Below are positions 54,796-64,000 of a stretch of 64,000 nt of DNA, in pieces; the stretch's first letter is position 1, and each line of letters starts with the position of its first letter. This stretch comes from Streptomyces sp. JJ66. GTDB taxonomy: Bacteria > Actinomycetota > Actinomycetes > Streptomycetales > Streptomycetaceae. Made by a program: the position numbers and the translations under genes. The DNA lies in assembly GCF_019303495.1 (NCBI RefSeq), contig NZ_JAEVFI010000003.1:62001-126000 (forward strand), read 5' to 3'. A model generated the notes under the pieces. The model did not search any database. It had not been told where the DNA came from and worked only from the letters and a program-made list of their open reading frames with translations.

Positions 54796-55272
54796 TCAGC
54801 GGGCGAGCCGCTTGCCGAGTGCCTCCAGCACCTGCGGCGGCACCAGGTGGGAGACGTCGCCGCCCCAGGTGGCGACCTCCTTGACCAGCGACGAGGACAG
54901 GAAGCTGTACTCCGGGTTGGTCGGCACGAACAGCGTCTCGACGCCGGAGAGACCGATGTTCATCTGCGCCATCTGCAACTCGTAGTCGAAGTCGCTGACG
55001 GCGCGCAGCCCCTTGACGATGGCGGGGATCTCGCGCTGCTTGCAGAAGTCCACCAGCAGCCCGTGGAACGCCTCGACGTGTACGTTGCCGAACGCCGAGG
55101 TGACGGTCTCGATCAGCTCGATGCGCTCCTCGACGGTGAACAGCCCCTGCTTGTTCTTGTTGATCATTACCGCCACGTGCACCACGTCGTAGAGCTTGGC
55201 GGCCCGGGCGATGATGTCGAGGTGTCCATTGGTGATGGGGTCGAAGGACCCCGGACAGACGGCGCGGCGCAC
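54796..55272 (-). CDS. coaD: phosphopantetheine adenylyltransferase
   Basis: 158 residues, the usual length. Nucleotidyltransferase motif [17 protein letters not shown]; later motifs [20 protein letters not shown] and [14 protein letters not shown]. It makes dephospho-CoA from phosphopantetheine and ATP. The GTG at 55272 has GAGG eight bases upstream; an ATG at 55302 overlapping the rsmD stop would add ten residues. Confidence 0.96.
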   Translation of the reverse strand: MRRAVCPGSFDPITNGHLDIIARAAKLYDVVHVAVMINKNKQGLFTVEERIELIETVTSAFGNVHVEAFHGLLVDFCKQREIPAIVKGLRAVSDFDYELQMAQMNIGLSGVETLFVPTNPEYSFLSSSLVKEVATWGGDVSHLVPPQVLEALGKRLAR

Positions 55273-55298
55273 TGGTGTTTCCTCGCTCTCGGAGCTGC

Positions 55299-55886
55299 TC
55301 ATGACGCGGCGGTAACTTCTTGCTGGGCGGCGCGACCGTACCAGAGCGTGCCCTCGCCATAGCGGCGGGAGCGCAGCGCCGTAAACCCCGGTGGCCAGCG
55401 GAATTCGCCGCCCCGGGTGCTCCGCTCCACGGTGACCAGCGCCTCGTCGGCAAGCCACCCCTGGCGGTCGAGTGTGAGCAGGATCTCGCCCAGTTCGGCG
55501 TCGCCGACGGCGTAGGGCGGGTCGAGGAAGACGACGTCGTAGGGGCACTGGGTGCCACCGGTGATCACCTGCTCCGCCCGGCCGGTGCGCACCTCGGCCC
55601 CCGGCAGGCCCAGCGCGCGGACGTTCTGCCGGATCGTGCGGGCGGCGCGTGCGTCGGACTCGACCAGCAGCACGTGTGCAGCACCCCGGGAAAGCGCCTC
55701 CAGACCAACGGCACCGGAGCCGCCGTACAGGTCCAGCACCCGCAGGCCCGCCCAGCCACCGCCGAGTTGCGCCTCCCAGCTGGAGAACAGGCCCTCCCTG
55801 GCCCGGTCGGAGGTGGGCCGGGTGCCCTGCCCGGGCGGCACTGCCAGCCGCCGTCCGCCTGCGGCTCCGGCGATGACGCGGGTCAT
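55299..55886 (-). CDS. rsmD: 16S rRNA (guanine-966-N2)-methyltransferase
   Basis: 195 residues. It starts [20 protein letters not shown]; the SAM motif is [20 protein letters not shown], and the catalytic N-methylase motif is [10 protein letters not shown]. It methylates G966 of 16S rRNA. The ATG at 55886 has AGGAC upstream. rsmD-coaD are adjacent as in many bacteria. Confidence 0.95.
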   Translation of the reverse strand: MTRVIAGAAGGRRLAVPPGQGTRPTSDRAREGLFSSWEAQLGGGWAGLRVLDLYGGSGAVGLEALSRGAAHVLLVESDARAARTIRQNVRALGLPGAEVRTGRAEQVITGGTQCPYDVVFLDPPYAVGDAELGEILLTLDRQGWLADEALVTVERSTRGGEFRWPPGFTALRSRRYGEGTLWYGRAAQQEVTAAS

Positions 55887-56086
55887 GGGCGCGAGGTCCT
55901 TTGTGTGGGCGGTCGGCTGCGTGGTCGGCCCGGGCGAACGCCCGGTCATCTCCCCACGATAGGCCGCCTGACGGCCGCTTCGTCCCACGGCTCTACGCTG
56001 GCCGGGGGAGCGGAAGGCCGCGCCGCGGCGGCGGGCCGTGCCGGAACGGGAGGTGGCATCTGGCGGCACGCCGGGGCGGGCGGGCG

Positions 56087-58312
56087 TCAGCCCTTGTCGA
56101 GGTAGCTCTCGCGCTCGGCGTCGAGCAGGGCGTCCAGCGCCGTGCGCAGGTCAGGATGGCGCTCCAGGGCCGGGTCGGCGGCGACCACGGCGCTGGCCTC
56201 GGTGCGGGCCTCGGCGATGATGTCCTCGTCCTCGACGACGGTGAGCATCCGCAGGCTGGTGCGGGCCCCGGACTGGGCCTGCCCCAGCACGTCGCCCTCG
56301 CGGCGCTGTTCGAGGTCGATGCGGGACAGCTCGAAGCCGTCCAGCGTGGCGGCCACCGCGTCCAGCCGGGTGCGGGCGGCGCTCGCCGGTGGCGCCTCGC
56401 TCACCAGCAGGCACAGCCCGGCCGCCGCACCCCGGCCCACCCGCCCGCGCAGCTGGTGCAGCTGGGAGACGCCGAACCGGTCCGCGTCCATGATCACCAT
56501 GACGGTGGCATTGGGCACATTGACGCCGACCTCGATCACGGTGGTGGCGACCAGCACGTCCACCGCTCCGGCGCCGAAACGGCGCATGACGTCGTCCTTG
56601 GCGTCCGGTGCCATCCGCCCGTGCAGCACCTCCACCCGCAGCCCGGCGAGCGGCTGGGCGGCCAGCTGCGCGGCGACGTCCAGCACGGCCAGCGGCGGCC
56701 GCCGCTCCTCGCCGTCCGCGCCTTCCCCGGCCGCCTGCGCACCGCTGTCCGGCGCGTCGGCCCCGCCCGGCTCGTCGTCTCCGATGCGCGGGCACACCAC
56801 GTACGCCTGGTGGCCGCCCGCGATCTCCTCACGCACCCGCTCCCAGGCGCGGGTGAGGAAGTGCGGCTTGTCGGCGGCGGGTACCACGTGGGTGGCGATG
56901 GGCGAACGCCCGGCCGGGAGCTGGTCGAGCACGGAGGTCTCCAGGTCGCCGAAGACCGTCATGGCGACGGTGCGCGGGATCGGCGTCGCCGTCATGACCA
57001 GCAGGTGCGGCGGCTGCTTGCCCTTGGCCCGCAGCGCGTCCCGCTGCTCGACGCCGAACCGGTGCTGCTCGTCCACCACCACCAGGCCGAGATCGTGGAA
57101 CTGAACCTTGTCCTCGATCAGCGCATGGGTGCCGATGACGAGGCCAGCCTCACCGGTGGCCAGGTCCAGCAGCGCCTGGCGGCGGGCGGTGGCGCCCATG
57201 GAACCGGTCAGCAGCACGACTTTGGTGCCGTGTTCCGCGCCGCCGAGCATGCCGCCCTCGGCCAGCTCGCCCAGCATCTCCACGATCGAGCGGTGGTGCT
57301 GCTGGGCCAGCACCTCGGTGGGCGCCAGGAGCGCGGCCTGTCCGCCGGCGTCCACCACGGTGAGCATGGCGCGCAGCGCGACCATCGTCTTGCCCGAGCC
57401 CACCTCACCCTGGAGGAGGCGGTGCATGGGGTGGGCGGTGGCCAGGTCAGCGAAGATCTCGCCGCTGACGCGCTGCTGACCCTCGGTGAGCGTGAACGGC
57501 AGGCGGGCGTCGAAGGCGGCGAGGATGCCATCACCGGACGCGGTGCGCGGGACGGCGGGCAGCTGGGCGTCGGCCGCGCGGCGCCGGGCCAGAGCGAGCT
57601 GGAGCACGAACGCCTCGTCCCACTTCAGCCGGTCCCGCGCCGCGTGCACCTCGGCCCAGGACGCCGGGCGGTGCACCGCGCGCAGTGCCTCACCCAGCGG
57701 CAGCAGCCCGCGGCCCTCGCGCAGCGACGCGGGCAGCGGATCGGCCAGCCCGGCCCAGCCGATGGCCTCCATCGACGTCAGGACGGTGCTCACCGCCTGC
57801 TCGATCTTCCAGGAATTCAGCTGCCGCACGGCCGGGTAGAGCGGCAGCAGCGCACCGGCGAACTGCCGCACCTCCTCCTGGCCGCTGTCCTCCTCCAGCA
57901 GCTTGTAGTCGGGGTGGGCGAGCTGGAGCTTGCGGTTGAACACCGACACCTTGCCCGCGAACATGCCGCGCCGGCCGGGCAGCAGCTTCTTTTCGTGCGC
58001 GTACGCGCCGCGCCCGAAGAAGACCAGCTGGAGCCGCCCGCTGCCGTCCGTCAGCGTCACCTCAAGGCGCTGGCCCCGGCCACGGTTGAAGGAGTGCATG
58101 CGCGCGTCGGCGACCTGGGCGACGACGGTGACGTGCTCGTCCAGCGGCAGGTCCACCAGGCGCGTCAGCTCGCCGCGCTCGGCGTAGCGGCGCGGGTAGT
58201 GGTGCAGCAGGTCCCCGACGGTGTGCAGGTCAAGGTGGTCGGCCAGCACCTTCGCCGTGGTACCGCCGACCGTCTTCTTCAGGGGCTCGGCCAGAGCCGA
58301 CTCGGTCTCCAT
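56087..58312 (-). CDS. recG: ATP-dependent DNA helicase RecG
   Basis: 741 residues. The N-terminal wedge/OB domain contains HTVGDLLHHYPRRYAER and RLEVTLTDGSGRLQLVFFG. Helicase motifs: I GEVGSGKTMVA near residue 300, Ia LLAPTEVLAQQH, II VVVDEQHRFGVEQR, III MTATPIPRT, V VATTVIEVGVNVPN and VI QLRGRVGRG. It regresses stalled forks and branch-migrates Holliday junctions. A loop between motifs III and V carries an extra Gly/Asp-rich insert (GGADAPDSGAQAAGEGADGE). The ATG at 58312 or 58324 may be the start. Confidence 0.96.
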   Translation of the reverse strand: METESALAEPLKKTVGGTTAKVLADHLDLHTVGDLLHHYPRRYAERGELTRLVDLPLDEHVTVVAQVADARMHSFNRGRGQRLEVTLTDGSGRLQLVFFGRGAYAHEKKLLPGRRGMFAGKVSVFNRKLQLAHPDYKLLEEDSGQEEVRQFAGALLPLYPAVRQLNSWKIEQAVSTVLTSMEAIGWAGLADPLPASLREGRGLLPLGEALRAVHRPASWAEVHAARDRLKWDEAFVLQLALARRRAADAQLPAVPRTASGDGILAAFDARLPFTLTEGQQRVSGEIFADLATAHPMHRLLQGEVGSGKTMVALRAMLTVVDAGGQAALLAPTEVLAQQHHRSIVEMLGELAEGGMLGGAEHGTKVVLLTGSMGATARRQALLDLATGEAGLVIGTHALIEDKVQFHDLGLVVVDEQHRFGVEQRDALRAKGKQPPHLLVMTATPIPRTVAMTVFGDLETSVLDQLPAGRSPIATHVVPAADKPHFLTRAWERVREEIAGGHQAYVVCPRIGDDEPGGADAPDSGAQAAGEGADGEERRPPLAVLDVAAQLAAQPLAGLRVEVLHGRMAPDAKDDVMRRFGAGAVDVLVATTVIEVGVNVPNATVMVIMDADRFGVSQLHQLRGRVGRGAAAGLCLLVSEAPPASAARTRLDAVAATLDGFELSRIDLEQRREGDVLGQAQSGARTSLRMLTVVEDEDIIAEARTEASAVVAADPALERHPDLRTALDALLDAERESYLDKG

Positions 58313-58428
58313 CGCGCTGCCCATCCTGACGCACGGGTATGACAGGTGGCCCGCGAACGCTCCGCGAGCACGTGCGGCACCGGCGTCCGTTCTACCGCAC
58401 GCCCGCCGCGGTGGCGGCTGAGCGGCGG

Positions 58429-60027
58429 CTACTCCACCCCGATCAGCAGCGGTGCGGGCTGGCGCCCGGTGTAGACGGCGGTGTCCACTCCCAGGTGGGC
58501 GCCGCGCACCCGCTCCTGAAGCCGCTCCGCGAGCCCGTCCGGCGCGCCCTGCCCGAGGACAAGCGTGACGAGTTCGCCCCCGGCCGCCAGCATGCGGTCG
58601 ATCACGGCGACGGCCGCCGCGGTGAGGTCGGTGCCGATGAGGGCCACGTCGCCGTCGATCAGGCCGAGCACGTCCCCGGCCTCGCAGACGCCCTGCGTCG
58701 TCCACGACCGCGCCTCGGCGACCGTCACCTCCGCGTACCGGGTGGCTCCGGCGGCCGACGTCATCGCGACCACGGTCTCGTCGAACCGGCGCTCGGGCTC
58801 GTGCACCGCCAGCGCGGCCAGCGCCTGCACCGGGGAGCGGGTGGGGATGATCGCCACCCGCACCTCCTCGGCCCGGGCCTGTTCGGCGGCGGCCGCCGCG
58901 GGGTGCCGCAGCCCGGGGCCGCCGAGCAGCAGCACCACCTCGCGCGCGTGGGCCCGGCGCACGGCGGCGAGCAGCTCGCCACTGCCCGGCGGCTCCTCCG
59001 GGTGCATGGTGACGGTCGTGGCCCCGGCCTGTGCGCACAGCGCGGCCAGCCCCTCGCCCGGTACCACGGCCACCACCGCGCGCCGCGCGGGTTCGGTGGC
59101 CCCAGGCGGCGGTGCGAGGTGGGTGATGCGCACCCGGTGGGGCCGTCCGGCCTCGATGCCCGCCTCGATGGCGGCACCGGCGTCGTCGGCGTGCACGTGC
59201 ACGTGCCACAGCTCGTCCCCGCCGACGATGACGAGGGAGTCGCCGAGCGCGTCGAGCCGGTCACGGAGCCGGGCGACGGCCGTCTCGGTGGCGTCCAGCA
59301 GGTAGATCACCTCGAACGCGGGGCTTGCCGGTCCGCCTGCGGCGGGCGGGCAGGCGTCGGCGGCCGGACCGGGGTGCGGCTGCTCCTGCGGCGGCGCCTC
59401 GGAGCGGTCGGCGGGCCTCTGGTGCGGGTGCTCGCCGGTGAGGGCGACCAGCAGCGCGTCCAGGACGGTGACCAGGCCGTAGCCGCCCGCGTCCACCACC
59501 CCCCGCTGGGCGAGCGGCGGCAGCTGGCCCGGGGTGCGGGCCAGCGCCGCGCGGGCGCCGGCGCAGGCGGCGCGGACCACGGCGGCGTCGTCGCCCTCGA
59601 CGCGGGCGGCGGCGTCAGCGGCGGCGGCGGCGACGGTGAGGATGGTGCCCTCGACCGGGTGGGCGACCGCCTGCCGGGCGAGCCGGGCCGCGCTGTCCAG
59701 CGCGCCGCGCAGTTCGCCGCCCGCGGCCAGTTCCGCCGCCAGACCGCGCAGCAGTTGGGCGAGGATCGTGCCGGAGTTGCCACGGGCGCCCAGCAGCGCG
59801 CCGTGCGCCATCGCGCCGACGGCCTCCGGGAGCGTGGGGGTGCCCACCCCGGCCGCCTCCACGGCCTGCGCGGCGGACTCGACGGTGAGGTAGAGGTTCG
59901 TCCCGGTGTCGGCGTCCGCGACGGGGTAGACGTTGATGGCGTCGATCGTCTCCCGGGCGCTGCCGAGGGCATCGAGGGCTCCGGCGCACCAGGCGCGGAC
60001 GGCGGTGGCGTCGAGCGTGTGCGGCAC
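58429..60027 (-). CDS. DAK2/FakA-like kinase-domain protein
   Basis: 532 residues. The N-terminal DAK2 (DhaL) domain has the nucleotide/metal motif NVYPVADADTGTNLYLTVES and GALLGARGNSGTILAQLLRG, then GTILTVAAAAADAAAR. The C-terminal half has an FakA-C/DegV-like region (EVIYLLDATETAVARLRDRL; DELWHVHVHADDAGAAIEAG). Family members phosphorylate fatty acids together with FakB/DegV proteins in firmicutes; no DegV gene is in the window. The GTG at 60027 has GGAGAGG upstream. It lies between recG and divergent rpmB. Confidence 0.88.
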   Translation of the reverse strand: MPHTLDATAVRAWCAGALDALGSARETIDAINVYPVADADTGTNLYLTVESAAQAVEAAGVGTPTLPEAVGAMAHGALLGARGNSGTILAQLLRGLAAELAAGGELRGALDSAARLARQAVAHPVEGTILTVAAAAADAAARVEGDDAAVVRAACAGARAALARTPGQLPPLAQRGVVDAGGYGLVTVLDALLVALTGEHPHQRPADRSEAPPQEQPHPGPAADACPPAAGGPASPAFEVIYLLDATETAVARLRDRLDALGDSLVIVGGDELWHVHVHADDAGAAIEAGIEAGRPHRVRITHLAPPPGATEPARRAVVAVVPGEGLAALCAQAGATTVTMHPEEPPGSGELLAAVRRAHAREVVLLLGGPGLRHPAAAAAEQARAEEVRVAIIPTRSPVQALAALAVHEPERRFDETVVAMTSAAGATRYAEVTVAEARSWTTQGVCEAGDVLGLIDGDVALIGTDLTAAAVAVIDRMLAAGGELVTLVLGQGAPDGLAERLQERVRGAHLGVDTAVYTGRQPAPLLIGVE

Positions 60028-60386
60028 CGGGCGGGGCACCTCTCCTGGTCGGGCGGCGGGCAGCGGGCGTGCGGTCGGGCGCGGTGCCCGCAGGGTAGCC
60101 GCGGGACGCGTGCCCAGCGGGCGGCGGGGAAAAGGCCGGACGAGAGGAAGTATGCGCACGGGCGCGGCAAGTATGCGGGGGCGGGCAGGCGGCAGGAAAC
60201 CGGCGGGACAGCGGCAGGAGAGGGACCGGAGCGGGGAGGTGATTTCGAGGTCCGCGAGCAGCCGTTGTATGCTGCTCCGGTTGCCTGACGTTCGAGTCGG
60301 GCGCCGACTCCCTGGCACACGATCTCTCCGCGAGGCTGCGCGGCCAGGACCCACCGTACGTGAATCTGAAGTCTTTGGAGTGACCC
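60028..60386. other. divergent region between the DAK2 gene and rpmB
   Basis: 359 bases without a supported gene. For rpmB a candidate promoter is TTCGAG (60244-60249), an 18-base spacer and TATGCT (60268-60273). It overlaps a 7-bp inverted repeat GAGCAGC/GCTGCTC (60256-60277). The first part of the region is C/G-rich and unremarkable. Confidence 0.4.
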
Positions 60387-60572
60387 GTGGCTGCCAACTG
60401 CGATGTCTGCGGCAAGGGGCCGGGCTTCGGCAACAGCATCTCCCACTCGCACCGCCGCACCCCGCGTCGCTGGAACCCCAACATCCAGCGCGTGCGTGCC
60501 GTGGTCGGTCGGACGCCGAAGCGGCTCAACGTCTGCACCTCGTGCATCAAGGCTGGCAAGGTCTCGCGATAG
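60387..60572 (+). CDS. rpmB: 50S ribosomal protein L28
   Basis: 61 residues: [31 protein letters not shown] and [12 protein letters not shown]. Two CxxC pairs show the zinc-binding (C+) form. The GTG at 60387 has GGAG six bases upstream. It ends at a perfect bidirectional hairpin. Confidence 0.97.
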   Translation: MAANCDVCGKGPGFGNSISHSHRRTPRRWNPNIQRVRAVVGRTPKRLNVCTSCIKAGKVSR

Positions 60573-60635
60573 CCCTTGCCGGGCGTCAGCCGCGCACAGC
60601 AGGCTTTCGCCACGTAAGCCTGTAACAAGCGTGCC

Positions 60636-60666
60636 GAGCCCCCGGGTCTTGTGACCCCGGGGGCTC
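60636..60666. terminator. rpmB terminator, also serving thiD
   Basis: GAGCCCCCGGG and its complement CCCGGGGGCTC-like arm (through CCCCGGGGGCTC) form an ~11-bp stem around TCTTGTGA. It is 64 bases after rpmB and convergent with thiD. Confidence 0.75.
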
Positions 60667-60722
60667 GTCTGTGTGCGCCGGCGGGGCTCCGGAGGGGCTG
60701 CGCCAGCCCAGCCCGGGGCCCG

Positions 60723-61511
60723 TCAGCGCAGGCGCCAGGCGTGGTCCACGGGGCCGATGCCCGCGCCCAGGGCGAAGCCCGCGGCGATGGCTCCGGTGAC
60801 GTAGTCCTTCGCGGCGCCCACCGCGTCCGGCACGCCCGCGCCCTTGGCCAGCTCGGCGGCGATGGCGCTCGCCAGCGTGCAGCCGGTGCCGTGGGTGTGC
60901 TCGTTCGGGTGCCGAGGTGCGCGCAGCCAGTGCTCGTCGGTGCCGTCGGTGAGCAGGTCCGTCGCCTCACCGGGCAGGTGGCCGCCCTTGATCAGCGCCC
61001 AGCGCGGCCCGTACGCGAGCACCGCGTCGGCCGCCGCGCGCAGCTCGCGCTCACCGGTGACGTGGACGCCGGTCAGCTGCGCCACCTCGTCCAGGTTGGG
61101 GGTGGCCACCGTGGCACGGGGCAGGAGTTCGGTGCGCACGGCGTCCAGCGCGGCGGTGGCCAGCAGGGAGTCGCCGTGCTTGGAGACGCCGACGGGGTCT
61201 ACGACGACGGGCACGTCCACGCCCGCCAGCAGCTCGGCGACGGTGGACACCAGCTCGGCGGAGGCCAGCATGCCGGTCTTGACGGCCTGCACGCCGATGT
61301 CGTCCACCACGCTGCGGAACTGGGCGCGCACCGCGTCGGCGGGCAGCTCCCAGGCACCCTGCACGCCGAGCGAGTTCTGCGCGGTGACGGCGGTCAGCAC
61401 GCTCATGCCGTGAGTGCCGAGCGCCAGCATGGTCTTGAGATCGGCCTGGATACCGGCGCCGCCGCCGGAGTCCGATCCGGCGACGGTCAGTACGCGTACG
61501 GGCGCGGTCAT
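60723..61511 (-). CDS. thiD: hydroxymethylpyrimidine kinase / HMP-phosphate kinase
   Basis: 262 residues of the ribokinase-like fold. Motifs: [41 protein letters not shown] and the anion hole [14 protein letters not shown] with the catalytic Cys. It phosphorylates HMP twice for thiamine synthesis. The ATG overlaps the thiL stop by four bases (ATGA). Confidence 0.96.
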   Translation of the reverse strand: MTAPVRVLTVAGSDSGGGAGIQADLKTMLALGTHGMSVLTAVTAQNSLGVQGAWELPADAVRAQFRSVVDDIGVQAVKTGMLASAELVSTVAELLAGVDVPVVVDPVGVSKHGDSLLATAALDAVRTELLPRATVATPNLDEVAQLTGVHVTGERELRAAADAVLAYGPRWALIKGGHLPGEATDLLTDGTDEHWLRAPRHPNEHTHGTGCTLASAIAAELAKGAGVPDAVGAAKDYVTGAIAAGFALGAGIGPVDHAWRLR

Positions 61512-62500
61512 GCGTCTCCCTGGAAGTGGTCCCAGCCGCTGGCGGCCCGCCAGGGGGCGCTGTCCACCGTGACGCGGGGCTCGGCCGCCGGGTGCAGCAC
61601 CTCCCCCACGACGCGCCAGCGGGCGGGCAGCTTGCGGCCGGGCGGGAACGTCGCCACGAGCGCGTGATCCTCACCACCGGTGAGCACCCACCGCATCGGG
61701 TCCACGCCGACGGCCTGGCCGATGTCGTGCATCTGGGCGGGGATGTCGAACGCCTCGGTACGCAGGTCGATGCGCACCTTGCTGGCCGCCGCGAGGTGCC
61801 CGAGGTCGGCGACCAGGCCGTCGCTGACGTCGGTCATGGCGGTGGCCCCGAGCCCGGCGGCGGCGGGACCGGCGTGGTACGGCGGCTCGGGACGGCGGTG
61901 CGCCTCCACGAAGGCCCGCGGCGAGCGGAAGCCCCGCTGGAGGAGCGCCCACCCCGCCGCAGACCAGCCCAGCCATCCGGTGACCGCCACCACGTCGCCG
62001 GGATGCGCGCCCCCGCGCGTGACGGGCTCGCGGCCTTGCAGGTCCCCGAGCGCGGTGATGGCGACCGTGATCGTCTCCCCGCGCACGACGTCACCGCCGA
62101 CGACGGCGGCCCCGGCCACCTGGCTCTCGTCCCGCAGGCCGTCCATCAGCTCGGCGGGCCACGTCGCGGGCAGCTCGGCGGGTACCACCAGGCCCAGCAG
62201 CAGCGCGGTGGGGGCGGCGCCCATGGCGGCGACGTCGGCCAGGTTCTGCGCTGCGGCCTTGCGGCCGACGTCGTAGGCGGTGGACCAGTCGCGGCGGAAG
62301 TGCCGCCCCTCCAGCAGCAGGTCCGTGGTCGCGACCACCCGGCGGTCCGGGGCGCTGACCACGGCGGCGTCGTCCCCGGGGCCGATGCGCACGGCGGGGG
62401 TGGCGGTGACCCGGGAGGTCAGCTCCCGGATCAGCCCGAACTCCCCCAGCTCTCCAACGGTCCCGCCCGTCGGCGTGTCCCCTCCGCTGGTACTCAGCAT
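61508..62500 (-). CDS. thiL: thiamine-monophosphate kinase
   Basis: 330 residues. Motifs: [24 protein letters not shown] (metal-binding), [53 protein letters not shown] and [15 protein letters not shown]. It converts thiamine monophosphate to TPP, the ligand of the riboswitch near 9.5 kb. thiL-thiD are coupled; no THI element is seen in the 99-nt gap upstream of thiL. Confidence 0.96.
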   Translation of the reverse strand: MLSTSGGDTPTGGTVGELGEFGLIRELTSRVTATPAVRIGPGDDAAVVSAPDRRVVATTDLLLEGRHFRRDWSTAYDVGRKAAAQNLADVAAMGAAPTALLLGLVVPAELPATWPAELMDGLRDESQVAGAAVVGGDVVRGETITVAITALGDLQGREPVTRGGAHPGDVVAVTGWLGWSAAGWALLQRGFRSPRAFVEAHRRPEPPYHAGPAAAGLGATAMTDVSDGLVADLGHLAAASKVRIDLRTEAFDIPAQMHDIGQAVGVDPMRWVLTGGEDHALVATFPPGRKLPARWRVVGEVLHPAAEPRVTVDSAPWRAASGWDHFQGDA

Positions 62501-62599
62501 CCTTCAGCCCCTTCGCAATGCTCGCCGCTGGTGGGGGCGACGCGGTACCGTGGCGTCCCCTCCCACTCCATGATCCTCGAAGCCGCCCTGGAGGTTGTC

Positions 62600-62833
62600 G
62601 TGGTACAGGCGTACATCCTGATCCAGACCGAGGTCGGCAAGGCCTCGACCGTCGCCTCGGTGATCTCCGAACTGCCCGGTGTCATCCAGGCCGACGACGT
62701 GACCGGGCCCTACGACGTGATCGTGCGCGCGCAGGCCGAGACGGTGGACGAACTCGGCCGGCTGGTGGTGGCCGAGGTGCAGCGCGTGGAAGGCATCACC
62801 CGCACCCTGACCTGCCCGGTCGTCCACCTCTAG
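62600..62833 (+). CDS. stand-alone Lrp/AsnC ligand-binding (RAM) domain protein
   Basis: 77 residues: VQAYILIQTEVGKASTVASV, ISELPGVIQADDVTGPYDVI and VEGITRTLTCPVVHL. It matches only the C-terminal effector domain of Lrp/AsnC regulators, with no DNA-binding domain. It may assemble with or titrate a full-length regulator. The GTG at 62600 has GGAGG upstream. It is divergent from thiL. Confidence 0.93.
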   Translation: MVQAYILIQTEVGKASTVASVISELPGVIQADDVTGPYDVIVRAQAETVDELGRLVVAEVQRVEGITRTLTCPVVHL

Positions 62834-62852
62834 CCCCCCGTATGCTCACGGC

Positions 62853-63338
62853 GTGAGTCGTCTTGCCCGCGCCGTTCCCGCGCTCGCGCTGACCGGGGCC
62901 GGTGCTCTGGTGGCCGTCGCCTGCTCCGGCCCGGCGTCCGGCCCGGCCGTGCCCAGCCCTTCCGGAGCCGCCGCCGGACACTGCCGGCAACTCGCCGGGG
63001 CGCTGCCCCAGCGGGTGAACGGCCAGGAGCGCGTCCCGGCCTCGCCGACCTCGCCGTACACCGCCGTCTGGGGGGACCCCGGCATCGCGCTGCGGTGCGG
63101 TGTGGACCGCCCCGAGCTGCTGACGCCCGGGAGTGAACACTACAACCCCACGGCGGACGCTGTCGTCGTCAACGATGTCGAGTGGCTCCTGGAGCGGCGG
63201 GAAGACGGCTACCGCTTCACGACGATCGGCCGCGAGGCGTTCGTCGAGGTGACGGTTCCCACGGCGTACGCGCCGGAGGTCAACGCGCTCCCGGAGCTGG
63301 CCGGGCCCCTGCGCCGGTCGGTCCCCGCCGAGCGGTAA
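62853..63338 (+). CDS. DUF3515 lipoprotein
   Basis: 161 residues. A signal peptide with lipobox (LTGAGALVAVAC) anchors it outside the membrane. The DUF3515 core includes VWGDPGIALRCGVDRPELL, VVVNDVEWLLERREDGYRF and VEVTVPTAYAPEVNALPELA. The function is unknown. It lies between the RAM protein and convergent ddl, a conserved actinobacterial arrangement. Confidence 0.9.
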   Translation: MSRLARAVPALALTGAGALVAVACSGPASGPAVPSPSGAAAGHCRQLAGALPQRVNGQERVPASPTSPYTAVWGDPGIALRCGVDRPELLTPGSEHYNPTADAVVVNDVEWLLERREDGYRFTTIGREAFVEVTVPTAYAPEVNALPELAGPLRRSVPAER

Positions 63339-63418
63339 CGCCCCGCCCGTACCGTCCCCCGCCGACGGGGCGGGCAGCCACCGTCGCGCGGGGCCGGTCA
63401 GGGCGCACTCGGGCGGCG

Positions 63419-64000
63419 TCAGCGCAGGCCGGTGGGGCGGTGAAGGGCTGCCTGGAGGAGGCGGTCCACCAGTTCGGGGTAGGAGACGCCCGTCTCCTGC
63501 CACATGCGCGGGTACATCGAGATCGGTGTGAAACCCGGCATCGTGTTGATCTCGTTGATGACGAACTCACCGCTGGCCAGCAGGAAGAAGTCGGCGCGGA
63601 CCAGACCCTCGCAGGCGGCGGCCTCGAAGGCGAGCACGGCCAGGCGCCGGACCTCGGCCGTCTGCTCCTCGGTCAGGGGGGCGGGGACGATGCCGGTGGC
63701 GGAGTCGATGTACTTGGCTTCGAAGTCGTAGAACGCGTGGCTGGAGACGGGCGGGATCTCGGCCGGGACGCTGGCCTGGGCTCCGTCACCGAACTCCAGC
63801 ACGCCGCACTCGATCTCCCGTCCCACCAGCGTCGACTCGACGATGATCTTGGGGTCGTGGCGGCGGGCCTCCTCGATCGCCGCGTCCAGGCCGGTGAGGT
63901 CGTCCACCTTGGAGATGCCCAGGGAGGACCCGGCGCGCGCGGGCTTGACGAAGACCGGCCAGCCGTGGTCGGCGGCGAAGTCGGCGACCTTCTTGCGGGC
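63419..64000 (-). CDS. ddl: D-alanine-D-alanine ligase, N-terminus outside window (partial)
   Basis: The last ~194 residues of an ATP-grasp ligase are present. Motifs are WPVFVKPARAGSSLGISKV (ATP-binding Lys), IVESTLVGREIECGVLE, GLVRADFFL and the Mg-binding NEINTMPGFTPISMYPRMW. It makes the D-Ala-D-Ala ends of peptidoglycan precursors. The gene continues past 64000. Confidence 0.93.
   Translation of the reverse strand, partial: ARKKVADFAADHGWPVFVKPARAGSSLGISKVDDLTGLDAAIEEARRHDPKIIVESTLVGREIECGVLEFGDGAQASVPAEIPPVSSHAFYDFEAKYIDSATGIVPAPLTEEQTAEVRRLAVLAFEAAACEGLVRADFFLLASGEFVINEINTMPGFTPISMYPRMWQETGVSYPELVDRLLQAALHRPTGLR

Overview
The window is about 64 kb of very GC-rich, gene-dense chromosome from a streptomycete or a close relative. 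The evidence is the third-position G/C bias, frequent GTG and TTG starts, and lineage markers: the sporulation sigma factor whiG, the differentiation repressor nsdA, four consecutive type I signal peptidases downstream of rplS, an amtB-glnK-glnD cluster with a GlnR-type operator, and a glcP-type glucose permease beside smc. Gene order agrees with my memory of the conserved Streptomyces core region from ddl/thiL to rpsB. No rRNA, tRNA, CRISPR array, insertion sequence or prophage was seen.

Layout. 0-6.5 kb is an accessory edge: a partial DUF4190 protein, an adenosine deaminase-like amidohydrolase (possibly a menaquinone-pathway aminodeoxyfutalosine deaminase), an aminobutyraldehyde-type dehydrogenase, and an ABC ATPase/membrane-protein pair whose ATPase has lost several catalytic motifs. 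5.5-9.5 kb is a thiamine ABC importer (thiB-thiP-thiQ) behind a clear TPP riboswitch. 9.6-16 kb holds rlmN, cdsA, frr, pyrH, tsf and rpsB. 16-22.3 kb holds a secreted M23-type protein, a TetR regulator, whiG, dprA, comM, a YraN-family protein and a DUF2469 protein. 22.4-26 kb is the sipW-X-Y-Z array. 26.2-29 kb is the ribosome/tRNA cluster rplS, trmD, rimM, khpA, rpsP.

29.3-34.4 kb carries an HEXXH/zinc-ribbon protein, a compact prolyl-tRNA synthetase, a methyltransferase and ffh. 34.5-38.8 kb is the nitrogen block amtB-glnK-glnD. 39-44.5 kb holds nsdA, a primase/polymerase-domain protein, ftsY and glcP. 44.7-51.6 kb holds smc, a 68-residue coiled-coil protein, acylphosphatase, a CAP-domain secreted protein and mutM. 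51.7-60 kb is rnc-rpmF-DUF177, a DivIVA-like protein, coaD, rsmD, recG and a DAK2 protein. 60.4-64 kb is rpmB, thiD, thiL, a stand-alone Lrp/AsnC effector domain, a DUF3515 lipoprotein and the C-terminal part of D-Ala-D-Ala ligase.

Functional themes are translation and ribosome assembly, protein export (ffh, ftsY, four signal peptidases), thiamine uptake and phosphorylation, ammonium uptake and PII signalling, chromosome maintenance and uptake (smc, recG, mutM, dprA, comM), and developmental control (whiG, nsdA). Most units are on the minus strand and are separated by strong hairpin terminators. I found no clearly new multigene system. The best leads are regulatory or architectural: helically phased heptamers between nsdA and the primase-like gene, two DnaA-box pairs with identical 9-nt spacing, the catalytically degraded ABC ATPase, and a 164-nt out-of-frame overlap of sipX and sipY.
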